In this document: positions 10,374 to 19,213 of the stretch, piece after piece
Layout of the letters: every line of letters begins with the position of its first letter
How positions within the stretch are numbered: the first letter of the stretch is position 1
Source of the DNA: Comamonas_C sp026954015
GTDB lineage: Bacteria; Pseudomonadota; Gammaproteobacteria; Burkholderiales; Burkholderiaceae_C
Reading direction: 5' to 3'
Assembly: GCA_035063785.1 (NCBI GenBank)
Contig: JAPSFS010000006.1
Coordinates: forward strand, 124,001-188,000
DNA length: 64,000 nt
Notes under the pieces: model-generated
Databases searched by the model: none
Told to the model about the DNA's origin: nothing
What the model saw: the letters and a program-made list of their open reading frames with translations, nothing else
Made by a program: the position numbers and the translations under genes

Positions 10374-11129
10374 TCACTTGGCTCCGACCGCGACGCGGTA
10401 GCCACGGAACGCCCAGACCGTGCGCTCCTGCTCAATGCGTTCGAGCACCAGGCCCGGCGCAGCCGCATCACCCTCGTGCAGCACCTGCCCGTTGACGATC
10501 GCCATGCGCAGGCGCGCGTCGCTCGACCAGGTGATGCCCGCCAGATGCAGGCCGGGCAACTCGGCCCGCACCGAAGCGGGAAGATCATCTACCTTGAAGA
10601 TCGGCGCGGGGCGCGGGGCGACCTCCGGCCTGGGCCGCGCGGGAGCAGGTGCCGGGGTCGGCTTGGGAGGCGGCGCCGCGCGCTTGACCGGCGCGGGCGG
10701 CGTGGGCACGGTTTTGGCTGCAGGGGGCGCCGCAGGCGCTGCAGGAGCAGGCGGCGCCGTGGCGGGCGCCTCGGGCGCTGGCGCCGCCGCGGGGGCACGC
10801 TCGGGCGCCGCTACGGCTGGTGCTGGTGCTGGTGCTGGTGCTGGTGCTGGTGCTGGGGCCGGGGCTGGGGCTGACGCAGGCGTGGCCACGGTCACGGGTG
10901 GCGTGGCGGGCGCGCGCTGCGCCGCGCTAAACCACCGCCACAGGCCGGCAGCCACCAGCACGAGCAGCAGCGCCGCCAGCGCACCGATCGCGATGTGCCG
11001 TGCGCCACCTCCAGGGGCGGCGGCCACGGGCCCCTGCGGCAGCGACAGCGGCGAGGGGAGCTCCGCGGGGGACGCGCCCAGCTGGCGCTCTTCTTCCGCG
11101 CGGCGCAGGGCATCGAGGATGTAGGACAT
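10374..11129 (-). CDS. gspB: Type II secretion accessory protein GspB
   Basis: A 251-residue inner-membrane protein. It opens with MSYILDALRRAEEERQLG, the near-invariant cytoplasmic start of GspB/PulB proteins, has one transmembrane helix at about residues 45-66, and then a long Ala/Pro-rich periplasmic linker (about 75-170). The C-terminal ~75 residues are the T2SSB domain (DDLPASVRAELPGLHLAGI...). GspB works with GspA to place the secretin through the peptidoglycan. The linker is encoded partly by six perfect GCTGGT hexamers (read on the plus strand). gspA ends five bases upstream. No other type II secretion genes are in the window. Confidence 0.9.
   Translation of the reverse strand: MSYILDALRRAEEERQLGASPAELPSPLSLPQGPVAAAPGGGARHIAIGALAALLLVLVAAGLWRWFSAAQRAPATPPVTVATPASAPAPAPAPAPAPAPAPAPAVAAPERAPAAAPAPEAPATAPPAPAAPAAPPAAKTVPTPPAPVKRAAPPPKPTPAPAPARPRPEVAPRPAPIFKVDDLPASVRAELPGLHLAGITWSSDARLRMAIVNGQVLHEGDAAAPGLVLERIEQERTVWAFRGYRVAVGAK
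10816..10851. repeat. Hexanucleotide tandem repeat (GCTGGT)x6 in gspB
   Basis: Six perfect copies of GCTGGT, followed by degenerate GGGGCT units, encode an Ala-Pro run in the periplasmic linker of GspB. Because the unit is six bases long, slippage would change linker length without shifting the frame. Confidence 0.9.
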
Positions 11130-11134
11130 GGCGA

Positions 11135-12742
11135 TCAGCGCTCCGGCGGCGTCGCGACCGGCGTGGACAGGCGCGGCTCGGGCACGTCCAGCGCGCGGTT
11201 GAGCGCCATCAGCACGCGCGGCCCGGCCACGCCATCGGCCGGCAGTTCATGCGCCTGCTGAAACTGCTGCACACGCGCGTGCAGCGAGCCCGCGCGCGCG
11301 ATCTGGGCGCGGTCGAGCTGCTGGGCCAGCCAGCTGGCTCCCTCCTCCGTGGCCGCGATGTCCTCGCCCACCACGACGCCGGGCGGCGCACGCCACAGCG
11401 TCGTGAGCGAGCCCTGCCACAGCGGCGCAAGCTCGCTCCAGGGCAGATTCAGCGGCAGGCCCTGCGCGTTCTCCAACACGGCGCGATCGGCAATCAGCGC
11501 GCGCAGCAGCACGACCACCGGCGTGCCGTTGGACGGCGTGAGCTGCAGCAGCGCGGGGCGGTCGAGCTCGCGCAACTGCTGCAGGCTCACGCCGCTGGCG
11601 CGCCAGCACTGCACGTCACCCGGCAGCGGCGACTCGCACGGCTGCGCGCCTGCCGGCAGCTGCACCTGCCACAGGCGCGCCAGTCGCCGCCAGGCCGCGC
11701 TCGCGTCACGCGGCTGCTCCTGCAGCAACTGGGCAAGCGACGCGGGGCCCGCGGCAGAGGTCTGCGGCGCGCCCGCTGCTGCCGGCGCCGTGGCGGATCC
11801 AGCGCCCGAACCCGACGTGCGCCACCATGGGGATGTTGCAAAGAGCGCGCCCGCGATCACGAGCACTCCGAGCACCGCGGCCAGCGCAATGTGCCAGCGG
11901 CGCGGGTCTGCCCGCATGCCTTCGGCGCCAAACACCTCTTTCGCGGCGTGGCGCACCATGGCCGTGTCGACCACGCGCTGGCCCGAGGCGTAGGCACCCA
12001 GCAGCGCGCGGTCACACAGCAGGTTGATGCGCCGGGGCACGCCGCGGCTGACCGCGTGCACGCGCGCCACGGCGCCGCGCGCGAACGGCAGCGGCCCCTG
12101 CCAGCCCGCCACCGCCAGGCGCCGCGCGATGTAGAGCACGGTTTCCGACGCCGACAGCGGCCCGAGGTGGTAGCGCGCGATCACGCGCTGCGCAAGCTGC
12201 GTGAGCTGGGGGCTTGCGATCATGTCGCGCAGCTCGGGCTGGCCCACGAGGATGATCTGCAGCAGCTTCTTCTCGTTGGTTTCGAGGTTGGTGAGCAGGC
12301 GCAACTGCTCCAGCACCTCGGGCGCGAGGTTCTGCGCCTCGTCGATCACGAGCACGCAGCTCTTGCCCGCCGCGTGCGTCTGCAGCAGGAAGGCGTTGAG
12401 CGCGTCGATGCACTCCTTGGCCGTGGGCTGTCCCCAGATGGCCGCAACGGGAACGACGGAGAACTCGTCGCAGATCGCGGTGAGCAGCTCCAGCGCGCCG
12501 AGCCGGGGGTTGAAGATGTAGGCGGCGATGCAGCGCTCGGGAACCCGCTGGAAGAAGTAGCGGCAGAGCATGGTCTTGCCCGTCCCCACCTCGCCGGTGA
12601 GCAGCACGAAGCCACCGCCCCCTTCCAGCCCGTAGAGCAGGTGCGCCAAAGCCTCGCGATGCCGCCCGCTCAGGAAAAGATAGTGCGGATCCGGCGCGAT
12701 GGAAAACGGCGCTTGCTTCAGTCCGAAGAACGCGGTGTACAT
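11135..12742 (-). CDS. gspA: General secretion ATPase GspA/ExeA
   Basis: A 535-residue protein with an N-terminal AAA ATPase domain, one membrane helix and a periplasmic part. It begins MYTAFFGLKQAPFSIAPDPHY in the ExeA manner (first ~20 residues conserved), has Walker A GEVGTGKT at residues 50-57 and Walker B VLVIDEAQNL. After the helix (around 275-295) come a Burkholderiales-type periplasmic domain and a C-terminal peptidoglycan-binding segment (QFQQAHELPADGVAGPRV). With GspB it uses ATP to help assemble the type II secretin through the cell wall. The start at 12742 has GGAG a few bases upstream; the open frame continues upstream without similarity. A run of nine G lies just before this site. 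Confidence 0.92.
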   Translation of the reverse strand: MYTAFFGLKQAPFSIAPDPHYLFLSGRHREALAHLLYGLEGGGGFVLLTGEVGTGKTMLCRYFFQRVPERCIAAYIFNPRLGALELLTAICDEFSVVPVAAIWGQPTAKECIDALNAFLLQTHAAGKSCVLVIDEAQNLAPEVLEQLRLLTNLETNEKKLLQIILVGQPELRDMIASPQLTQLAQRVIARYHLGPLSASETVLYIARRLAVAGWQGPLPFARGAVARVHAVSRGVPRRINLLCDRALLGAYASGQRVVDTAMVRHAAKEVFGAEGMRADPRRWHIALAAVLGVLVIAGALFATSPWWRTSGSGAGSATAPAAAGAPQTSAAGPASLAQLLQEQPRDASAAWRRLARLWQVQLPAGAQPCESPLPGDVQCWRASGVSLQQLRELDRPALLQLTPSNGTPVVVLLRALIADRAVLENAQGLPLNLPWSELAPLWQGSLTTLWRAPPGVVVGEDIAATEEGASWLAQQLDRAQIARAGSLHARVQQFQQAHELPADGVAGPRVLMALNRALDVPEPRLSTPVATPPER

Positions 12743-12750
12743 GGGCTCCA

Positions 12751-12759
12751 GGGGGGGGG
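12751..12759. repeat. Homopolymeric G9 tract upstream of gspA
   Basis: Nine consecutive G (C on the gspA strand) lie directly upstream of the gspA ribosome-binding site. Such tracts are prone to slippage. Confidence 0.85.
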
Positions 12760-12908
12760 AGGACGAACCCGGCAGGCAGGACAGAAGGTGCCGGACGCTG
12801 GGATTAACCCGTAGATTGTCGTCACAAAGACAAAAAAACGTCAAACTTGATTGCAACATGGTGGCTGCATTGCGACACCACGCGCGCACCGCACCGTTGA
12901 TCCGACCC

Positions 12909-14843
12909 ATGACGAGCACCTTCCCGCATCTGCTGCTGCAACAGGCCGCCGAGCGCCCCCGCGCGCCGGCGCTGCGCGAGAAGGAGTACGGCATCTGGCA
13001 GACCTGGAGCTGGAGCGAGGTGGCGCGCGACGTGCGCCACCTGGCCTGCGGCCTGACGGCGCTCGGTTTCACGCGCGGCGAGAACCTGGCCTTCATCAGC
13101 GGCAACCGGCCTTACTGCTACATGGGCTTCATCGCGGTGCAGAGCGTGGGCGGCGTGCCGATTCCGCTCTACCAGGACGCGGTGGCCAATGAAATGGCCT
13201 TCGTGCTCGAAGATGCCGAGGTGCGCTTCGCCTACGCCGAAGACCAGGAGCAGGTGGACAAGCTGCTCGAAATCCGCGAGCGCCTGCCGGGCCTGCAATT
13301 CATCGTCTACGACGACCCGCGCGGCCTGCGCCACTACGACCAGCCCGGCCTCGTCAGCGTGCAGGCGCTGCTGCAGCAGGGCCAGGCCTGGGATGCAGCG
13401 CACCCCGGCGCGTGGGAGGCGGGCCTCTCCAAACTCGATGCGCACGACACCTCGGTCATCCTCTACACCTCGGGCACGACGGGACGACCCAAGGGCGTGT
13501 GCCTGGCGCACGCGGGCTTCATCCTGGCGGCCGAGGGCGGGCGCGAGGTGGACCACCTCACGCCCGAGGAGGACGTGGTCTCCTACCTGCCGCCGGCCTG
13601 GGCGGGTGACTACCTGTTTTCCGTCGCGCAGTGGATCGCGGTGGGCTTCACCATCAACTGCCCCGAAGACGCGAGCACGGTGCCGATCGACCTGCGCGAG
13701 ATCGGGCCCACGTACTACTTCGCGCCGCCGCGCATCTTCGAGGGGCTGCTCACCTCGGTCTCGATCCGCATGGAAGACGCGGCCCGCCCCAAGCGCTGGC
13801 TGTTCGACGTGTGCATGCGCCTGGCGCGGCGCGTGGGCGCGGACATCCTGGACGGCAAGCACGTGGGTGCGCTGGACCGCCTCAAGTACCGGCTGGGCGA
13901 CGTGCTCATCTACGGACCGCTGCGCAATGTGATGGGCCTGTCGCGCATCCGCGTGGCCTACACCGCGGGCGCGGCCATCGGGCCCGACCTGTTCCGGTTC
14001 TTCCGCTCGATCGGCGTGAACCTCAAGCAGCTCTATGGCTCCACCGAGACCTCGGCCTACGTCTGCATCCAGCGCGACGGGCAGGTGGAGCTTTCCGCCG
14101 TGGGCCAGCCCGCGCCGGGCGTGCAGGTGCGCATCGCCGACAGCGGCGAGGTGCTGGTGAAAAGCGCCGCGCTGCTCAAGGAGTACTACAAGCGCCCCGA
14201 CGCCACCGCCGAGGTGCTCGATGCCGACGGGTGGTTCCACACCGGCGACGCGGGCCTGATCGATGCGGCCGGGCAGCTGCGCATCATCGACCGCGCCAAG
14301 GACGTGGGCAAGCTCGCGGGCGGCGCGATGTTCGCGCCCAACTACATCGAGAACAAGCTCAAGTTCTTCCCGCAGATCAAGGAGGCGGTCTGCTTCGGCC
14401 ACGACCGCGAAGAAGTCTGCGCGTTCGTGAACATCGACTTCGACGCCGTGGGCAACTGGGCCGAGCGCCGGGGCCTGCCGTATGCGGGCTACGTCGACCT
14501 GGCGGGCAAGCCCGAGGTGCTGGAGATGATGCGCGAGTGCATGGCGCAGGTGAACCAGGATCTCGCCGCCGAGGAGGGCATGGCGGCCACGCAGGTGGCG
14601 CGCTTTCTCGTGCTGCACAAGGAGCTGGACCCGGACGACGACGAGCTCACGCGCACGCGCAAGGTGCGCCGAAACTTCGTCGCCCAGAAATACGCCGTGC
14701 TGATCGACGCGCTGTACGGCGGCAGAAGCGAGCAGTTCATCGAGACCAAGGTGAAGTTCGAGGATGGGCGCACGGGCACGGTCTCGGCCACGCTCAAGAT
14801 CCTCGAAGCCAAAACCTGGCCCGCGGGGAGGAAGGCCGCATGA
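12909..14843 (+). CDS. AMP-forming long-chain acyl-CoA ligase
   Basis: A 644-residue member of the ANL superfamily that adenylates a carboxylic acid and joins it to CoA. The ATP-binding P-loop ILYTSGTTGRPKG is at about residues 184-196, the adenylation core continues with LYGSTET, and the hinge region has DGWFHTGDAGLID. The length and the N-terminal VARDVRHLACGLTALG segment resemble long-chain fatty acyl-CoA synthetases (FAA1-like). It overlaps livG by an ATGA junction and so is translationally coupled to an ABC importer, which suggests that the imported compound is activated as a CoA thioester. I chose the ATG at 12909; no strong ribosome-binding site is visible, and the frame is open upstream. 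Confidence 0.9.
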   Translation: MTSTFPHLLLQQAAERPRAPALREKEYGIWQTWSWSEVARDVRHLACGLTALGFTRGENLAFISGNRPYCYMGFIAVQSVGGVPIPLYQDAVANEMAFVLEDAEVRFAYAEDQEQVDKLLEIRERLPGLQFIVYDDPRGLRHYDQPGLVSVQALLQQGQAWDAAHPGAWEAGLSKLDAHDTSVILYTSGTTGRPKGVCLAHAGFILAAEGGREVDHLTPEEDVVSYLPPAWAGDYLFSVAQWIAVGFTINCPEDASTVPIDLREIGPTYYFAPPRIFEGLLTSVSIRMEDAARPKRWLFDVCMRLARRVGADILDGKHVGALDRLKYRLGDVLIYGPLRNVMGLSRIRVAYTAGAAIGPDLFRFFRSIGVNLKQLYGSTETSAYVCIQRDGQVELSAVGQPAPGVQVRIADSGEVLVKSAALLKEYYKRPDATAEVLDADGWFHTGDAGLIDAAGQLRIIDRAKDVGKLAGGAMFAPNYIENKLKFFPQIKEAVCFGHDREEVCAFVNIDFDAVGNWAERRGLPYAGYVDLAGKPEVLEMMRECMAQVNQDLAAEEGMAATQVARFLVLHKELDPDDDELTRTRKVRRNFVAQKYAVLIDALYGGRSEQFIETKVKFEDGRTGTVSATLKILEAKTWPAGRKAA

Positions 14844-15688
14844 ACGGCGTTGCATCACAAACCATAGCTGCTGGCGCAGGCCAGATGGGCGCTGGTGGCC
14901 AGAATGGTTCGAGAAACATCGGCGAGGTGATCCTTGAAGTCAGGAACATCAGCCTGCGCTTTGGCGGCGTGCGCGCGCTCACCGACATCAGCTTCGACGT
15001 GCGCGAGCACGAGATCCGCTCCATCATCGGCCCCAATGGCGCGGGCAAGAGCTCGATGCTCAACTGCATCAACGGCGTGTACACACCCACCGAGGGCACG
15101 ATCACCTTCCGCGGCCAGACCTTCAGCCACATGAACAGCCGCCAGGTGGCCGAGATGGGCGTGGCGCGCACCTTCCAGAACCTGGCCCTGTTCAAGGGCA
15201 TGAGCGTGCTGGACAACATCATGTCGGGGCGCAACCTCAAGATCAAAAGCAACCTCTTCCTGCAGGCGCTGCGCATCGGCCCAGCCGAGCGCGAGGAAAT
15301 CCGCCACCGCGAGTTCGTCGAGCACATCATCGACTTCCTGGAGATCCAGGCGCACCGCAAGACGCCCGTGGGGCAGCTCCCCTACGGCCTGCAAAAGCGC
15401 GTCGATCTGGGCCGGGCGCTCGCGATGGAGCCGCAGGTACTGCTGCTGGACGAGCCCATGGCCGGCATGAACGTCGAGGAAAAGCAGGACATGAGCCGCT
15501 TCATCCTCGACGTGAACGACGAATTCGGCACCACCTGCGTGCTGATCGAGCACGACATGGGCGTGGTGATGGACATTTCCGACCGCGTCGTGGTGCTGGA
15601 CTACGGCAAGAAGATCGGCGACGGCGCGCCGCTTGAGGTACAGCAGAGTGAAGAGGTCATCCGCGCCTATCTGGGGTCGAGCGCCTGA
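14840..15688 (+). CDS. livG: Branched-chain amino-acid-type ABC transporter, ATPase LivG
   Basis: A 282-residue ABC ATPase. Walker A GPNGAGKSS is at about residues 63-71, the signature region reads LPYGLQKRVDLGRALA, Walker B is LLLDEPMAGMN, and the switch His is in IEHDMG. It energises a LivHM permease fed by a LivK-type binding protein. The first ~25 residues (TIAAGAGQMGAGGQNG) are not normal LivG sequence: they are the translation of a dispersed repeat lying in frame just after the start codon. A GTG near 14927 would remove this tail and is a possible alternative start. The ATG overlaps the stop of the upstream ligase gene. Confidence 0.93.
   Translation: MNGVASQTIAAGAGQMGAGGQNGSRNIGEVILEVRNISLRFGGVRALTDISFDVREHEIRSIIGPNGAGKSSMLNCINGVYTPTEGTITFRGQTFSHMNSRQVAEMGVARTFQNLALFKGMSVLDNIMSGRNLKIKSNLFLQALRIGPAEREEIRHREFVEHIIDFLEIQAHRKTPVGQLPYGLQKRVDLGRALAMEPQVLLLDEPMAGMNVEEKQDMSRFILDVNDEFGTTCVLIEHDMGVVMDISDRVVVLDYGKKIGDGAPLEVQQSEEVIRAYLGSSA
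14864..14905 (+). repeat. Dispersed ATAGCTG-type repeat, copy 3, inside livG
   Basis: The core starts ATAGCTGCTGGCGCAGGCCA and ends with a GCTGGTGGCCAGAA arm. It is translated in frame as part of the LivG N-terminus. Confidence 0.75.
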
Positions 15689-15708
15689 GCGGGCAAGGAA
15701 GAATACGC

Positions 15709-16638
15709 ATGGGATTTTTTCTCGAAACCCTGATTGGCGGCCTGATGACTGGCGTGCTGTATTCGCTGGTCGCACTGGGCTTCGTGCTGATCTACAAGGC
15801 GTCCAGCGTCTTCAACTTCGCGCAGGGCGTGATGGTGCTGTTCGCGGCGCTGGCCATGGCGCGCCTTGCCGAGTGGATTCCGCAGTGGACCGGCATCGAA
15901 AGCCGGCTGATGGCCAATGTGCTGGCGTTTGCTGCGGCGGGCGTGCTCATGCTGGCGCTGGCCTGGCTGATCGAGCGCCTGGCCTTGCGCCATCTCGTGA
16001 GCCAACCCGAAGCCACGTTGCTCATGGCCACCATAGGTATAGGCTTCTTCCTCGAAGGCTTCGGCCAGTCGGTGTTCGGCAGCAATGTCTACAACATCGA
16101 CATCGGCATCCCCAAGGATCCGATCTTCATTCTGCAAGGCCTGTTCGAGGGCGGCATCCTCATCGACTCGCAGGAACTGGTGGCAGCGCTGATCGCGGCG
16201 CTGCTGGTGACCGTGCTGGTGCTGTTCTTCCAGAAAACCGGCACCGGGCGCGCGCTGCGCGCCGTGGCCGATGACCATCAGGCGGCGCAGTCGGTGGGCA
16301 TACCGCTGGCACGCATGTGGGTCATCGTGTGGTTCATCGCGGGCCTGAGCGCCCTCGTGGCCGGCATGGTCTGGGGCAGCAAGCTGGGGGTGCAATTTTC
16401 CATCTCCACGCTCGCGCTGCGCGCACTGCCCGTGGTCATCCTGGGCGGACTCACTTCGGTGCCCGGTGCCATCATCGCGGGCCTGATCGTGGGCGCGGGT
16501 GAAAAGCTTTCCGAAATCTACCTCGGCCCCTTCGTCGGCGGAGGCATCGAGGTCTGGTTTGCCTATGTGCTGGCGCTGGTGGTGCTTCTGATCCGGCCTC
16601 AGGGGCTGTTTGGAGAGAAGATCATTGACCGTGTTTGA
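15709..16638 (+). CDS. livH: Branched-chain amino-acid-type ABC transporter, permease LivH
   Basis: A 309-residue inner-membrane permease with about eight hydrophobic helices. The start ETLIGGLMTGVLYSLVALGF and the segment NFAQGVMVLFAALA match the conserved LivH N-terminus. The cytoplasmic coupling loop (GTGRALRAVADDHQAAQSVGI) that contacts the ATPases is present at about residues 180-200. The gene starts 20 bases after livG with an AAGGAA box. It pairs with LivM to form the membrane channel. Confidence 0.95.
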   Translation: MGFFLETLIGGLMTGVLYSLVALGFVLIYKASSVFNFAQGVMVLFAALAMARLAEWIPQWTGIESRLMANVLAFAAAGVLMLALAWLIERLALRHLVSQPEATLLMATIGIGFFLEGFGQSVFGSNVYNIDIGIPKDPIFILQGLFEGGILIDSQELVAALIAALLVTVLVLFFQKTGTGRALRAVADDHQAAQSVGIPLARMWVIVWFIAGLSALVAGMVWGSKLGVQFSISTLALRALPVVILGGLTSVPGAIIAGLIVGAGEKLSEIYLGPFVGGGIEVWFAYVLALVVLLIRPQGLFGEKIIDRV

Positions 16639-16649
16639 TCTCTGTTTTG

Positions 16650-16690
16650 ATAGCTTTCAGCGATTGACAGGCAAGGGCTAGAGGCCAAAA
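16650..16690 (+). repeat. Dispersed ATAGCTG-type repeat, copy 4
   Basis: The core begins ATAGCTTTCAGCGATTGACA and ends in GGCAAGGGCTAGAGGCCAAAA. It fills the space between livH and livM within the operon, just before the livM start, where no strong ribosome-binding site remains. Confidence 0.85.
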
Positions 16691-16703
16691 GGGCTTGTAA
16701 AGC

Positions 16704-17780
16704 ATGTTCTACCGCGAAAACGGTCAATTCAAGACCACCTACCGCTCGGACCAGCAGATCTTTCCCATTCGGCAAGATCGCGTGGTCATGCTCATCGCAC
16801 TGCTGCTGGCCTTCGTCGTGGTGCCTTTCACCGCCAGCAGCTACCTGTTTTCGGCCATCCTGATCCCCGTGGTGATCCTCTCTCTGGCGGCGCTGGGCAC
16901 CAACATCCTGATCGGCTACTGCGGGCAGATCTCGCTGGGCTCGGGCGCCTTCATGGCCGTCGGAGCCTATGGGGCCTGGAACGTCATCATGCGCCTCCCT
17001 GGCATGCCGCTCATCGGCGCGCTGCTGCTGGGCGGGATATTTGCAGCCATTTTCGGCGTGCTGTTCGGCCTGCCCAGCCTGCGCGTCAAGGGCCTGTACC
17101 TGGCCGTGACCACGCTGGCAGCGCAGTTCTTCGCCGACTGGATGTTCTACCGCGTCAAGTGGTTCACCATGGACAGTCCGTCCATCTCGGTGAGCGCGCC
17201 CGACCTGAGCATCTTCGGCCTGCCGCTGGAGAGCTATGCCGCCAAGTACCTGTTCTGCCTCTCGCTGCTGGTGTTGCTGGCGCTCGCGTGCAAGAACCTG
17301 GTGCGCGGTGCCATCGGGCGCGAATGGATGGCCATTCGCGATATGGACGTGGCAGCGGCCGTGATCGGCATCCGTCCGGTCTACGCCAAGCTCACGGCGT
17401 TTGCCGTCAGCAGTTTCATCATTGGCGTGGCGGGCGCGCTCTGGGGCTTCTTCTATCTGGGTTCGTGGGAACCTGCGGCGTTCGGCCTGAACATGTCGCT
17501 GGAGCTCCTGTTCATGGTCATCATCGGCGGGCTGGGCTCCATCATGGGCAACTTCATCGGTGCCGCCTTCATGGTGATCCTGCCCATCCTGATCCGTCTG
17601 GGCCTGCCGGCCCTGGGCGATCTGGTGGGCCTGCAACTGGGCACGGCGGCAGCGGCGCACCTGGAGCTGATGCTGTTTGGCGTGCTCATCGTCTGGTTCC
17701 TCATCGTGGAGCCGCACGGCCTGGCACGCCTGTGGTCCACCGGCAAGCAGAAGTTGCGTTTGTGGCCCTTCCCTCACTGA
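16704..17780 (+). CDS. livM: Branched-chain amino-acid-type ABC transporter, permease LivM
   Basis: A 358-residue inner-membrane permease with eight to ten helices. The segment ALGTNILIGYCGQISLGSGAF is the conserved LivM core (about residues 70-90), and the coupling loop IGREWMAIRDMDVAAAVIGI follows in the second half. It forms a heterodimer with LivH. The ~65-base gap to livH contains a dispersed repeat, and translation initiation looks weak, so its level may differ from LivH. Confidence 0.95.
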   Translation: MFYRENGQFKTTYRSDQQIFPIRQDRVVMLIALLLAFVVVPFTASSYLFSAILIPVVILSLAALGTNILIGYCGQISLGSGAFMAVGAYGAWNVIMRLPGMPLIGALLLGGIFAAIFGVLFGLPSLRVKGLYLAVTTLAAQFFADWMFYRVKWFTMDSPSISVSAPDLSIFGLPLESYAAKYLFCLSLLVLLALACKNLVRGAIGREWMAIRDMDVAAAVIGIRPVYAKLTAFAVSSFIIGVAGALWGFFYLGSWEPAAFGLNMSLELLFMVIIGGLGSIMGNFIGAAFMVILPILIRLGLPALGDLVGLQLGTAAAAHLELMLFGVLIVWFLIVEPHGLARLWSTGKQKLRLWPFPH

Positions 17781-17839
17781 GGGCAGAGCGCGAGCGCGAA
17801 GGTTTTTTCCCTGGCAACCTCACTACGAAGGAGACAAGC

Positions 17840-19153
17840 ATGAAACCCATCTACACCTTGCTGGCTGCGCTGGCGGTGGCAGCGGGCACGGTCGCGGCGC
17901 CCGCCGCAGCGCAGGAGCAGTACGCGCCCGTGCTCTCGTACCGGACCGGGCCGTATGCGCCCAACGGCATCCCGGTGGCCAACGGCACCGTGGACTACCT
18001 CAAGCTGGTCAATGCGCACGGCGGCATCAACGGCGTCAAGTTCAAGATCGAGGAGTGCGAATTCGCCTACGACACCGCCAAGGGCATCGAATGCTATGAG
18101 CGCATGAAGGGGCAAAACGGCGGTGCGGCCATCGTGCAGTCGATCTCCACCGGTGTGACCAACGCACTGCTGAAGAAGGCGCCCGAGGACAAGATCTCGC
18201 TCATCATTGCCGGCTATGGCACGCCGGCTGCGGCCGACGGACGGGTCTTCAAGTGGGTCTTCCCCATGATCCCCAACTACTTCGTGTCGGCCGACGTGAT
18301 GATGCAGGCCATCGGCAAGAAGGCCGGAGGCCTGGACAAGCTCAAGGGCAAGAAGATTCACTACGTCTACATGGACGCACCGTTCGGCCATGAATTCATG
18401 CCGGTGTTCGACGCCTACGCCGCCAAGTACGGCTTCAACCTGGCCAAGCTGCCGGTGACCGCGCCGGGGCTGGACCAGAAGTCCACCTGGCTGCAGGTGC
18501 GCCGCGATCAGCCCGATTACCTGCTCTACGTGGGCTATGGCGTGATGAACCCCACGGCCCTGAAGGAAGCGCAGGCCGTGGGCTACCCGCGCGAGAAGAT
18601 GTACGGCTTCTGGTGGGCGGGCTCCGAATCCGACGTCAAGGGCGTCGAAGAAGCCTCCAAGGGCTACAACGCTGCCGCCCTGCAGGCCAGCGCCAACCGC
18701 GACGCCAAGGTCATCAAGGACGTGCAGGACACGCTCTATGCCAAGGGCCAGGGCACCGCGCAGGACGCCAAGACCGTGGGGGATGTGCTCTACGTGCGCG
18801 GCCTGATCACCGGCATGCTGACGGCCGAGACGGTACGCATTGCGCAGGAAAAATTCGGCAAGGGCAAGCCCATCACCGGCGAGCAGGCGCAGTGGGCGCT
18901 CGAGCACTTCGAGCTGACGCCCGCGCGCATCGAAGAGCTCGGCTTCACCGGCATCGTGCAGCCCATGAAGACCACCTGCGCCCAGCACATGGGATCGTAC
19001 GCCGCGCGCATGTCGGTGTGGGACGGCAAGGAGTGGAAGATCAACGGCGACTGGTATGAGGGCAACCGCGAGATCCTCGATCCGCTGATCAAGCAGTTTG
19101 CCGAGAAGTACGCGGCCGACAACAAGGTCGAAATCCGCCAGTGCGCCGACTGA
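17840..19153 (+). CDS. ABC transporter substrate-binding protein (LivK-type)
   Basis: A 437-residue periplasmic binding protein of the Peripla_BP_6 (Leu/Ile/Val-binding) fold. Residues 1-24 form a signal peptide ending in AAA-QEQ. The mature protein keeps the class features: an N-terminal strand with a glycine-rich binding loop, VKFKIEECEFAYDTAKGIECYERM, and a C-terminal lobe with VRGLITGMLTAETVRIAQEKFG. It is longer than amino-acid binders (~370 residues), in line with the subgroup encoded beside acyl-CoA ligases in Burkholderiales, which are thought to bind aromatic or aliphatic acids. A GAAGGAGA box precedes the ATG. The substrate is inferred only from context. Confidence 0.9.
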   Translation: MKPIYTLLAALAVAAGTVAAPAAAQEQYAPVLSYRTGPYAPNGIPVANGTVDYLKLVNAHGGINGVKFKIEECEFAYDTAKGIECYERMKGQNGGAAIVQSISTGVTNALLKKAPEDKISLIIAGYGTPAAADGRVFKWVFPMIPNYFVSADVMMQAIGKKAGGLDKLKGKKIHYVYMDAPFGHEFMPVFDAYAAKYGFNLAKLPVTAPGLDQKSTWLQVRRDQPDYLLYVGYGVMNPTALKEAQAVGYPREKMYGFWWAGSESDVKGVEEASKGYNAAALQASANRDAKVIKDVQDTLYAKGQGTAQDAKTVGDVLYVRGLITGMLTAETVRIAQEKFGKGKPITGEQAQWALEHFELTPARIEELGFTGIVQPMKTTCAQHMGSYAARMSVWDGKEWKINGDWYEGNREILDPLIKQFAEKYAADNKVEIRQCAD

Positions 19154-19213
19154 CGGCATGACGCAGCGCCGGGGCGGCCTGGCCCGCCCCGGTCCGAACA
19201 CGGACAAGACAAG

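Noticed and set aside
10816..10870. Tandem hexamers considered as a CRISPR or minisatellite array
   Set aside because: The unit is six bases long, has no spacers and encodes the Ala-Pro linker of GspB.
12822..14858. A 678-codon open frame on the minus strand opposite the acyl-CoA ligase
   Set aside because: It is exactly antiparallel to a clear ANL enzyme, is His/Arg/Val-rich as expected of antisense GC-rich code, and shows no domain or start signal.
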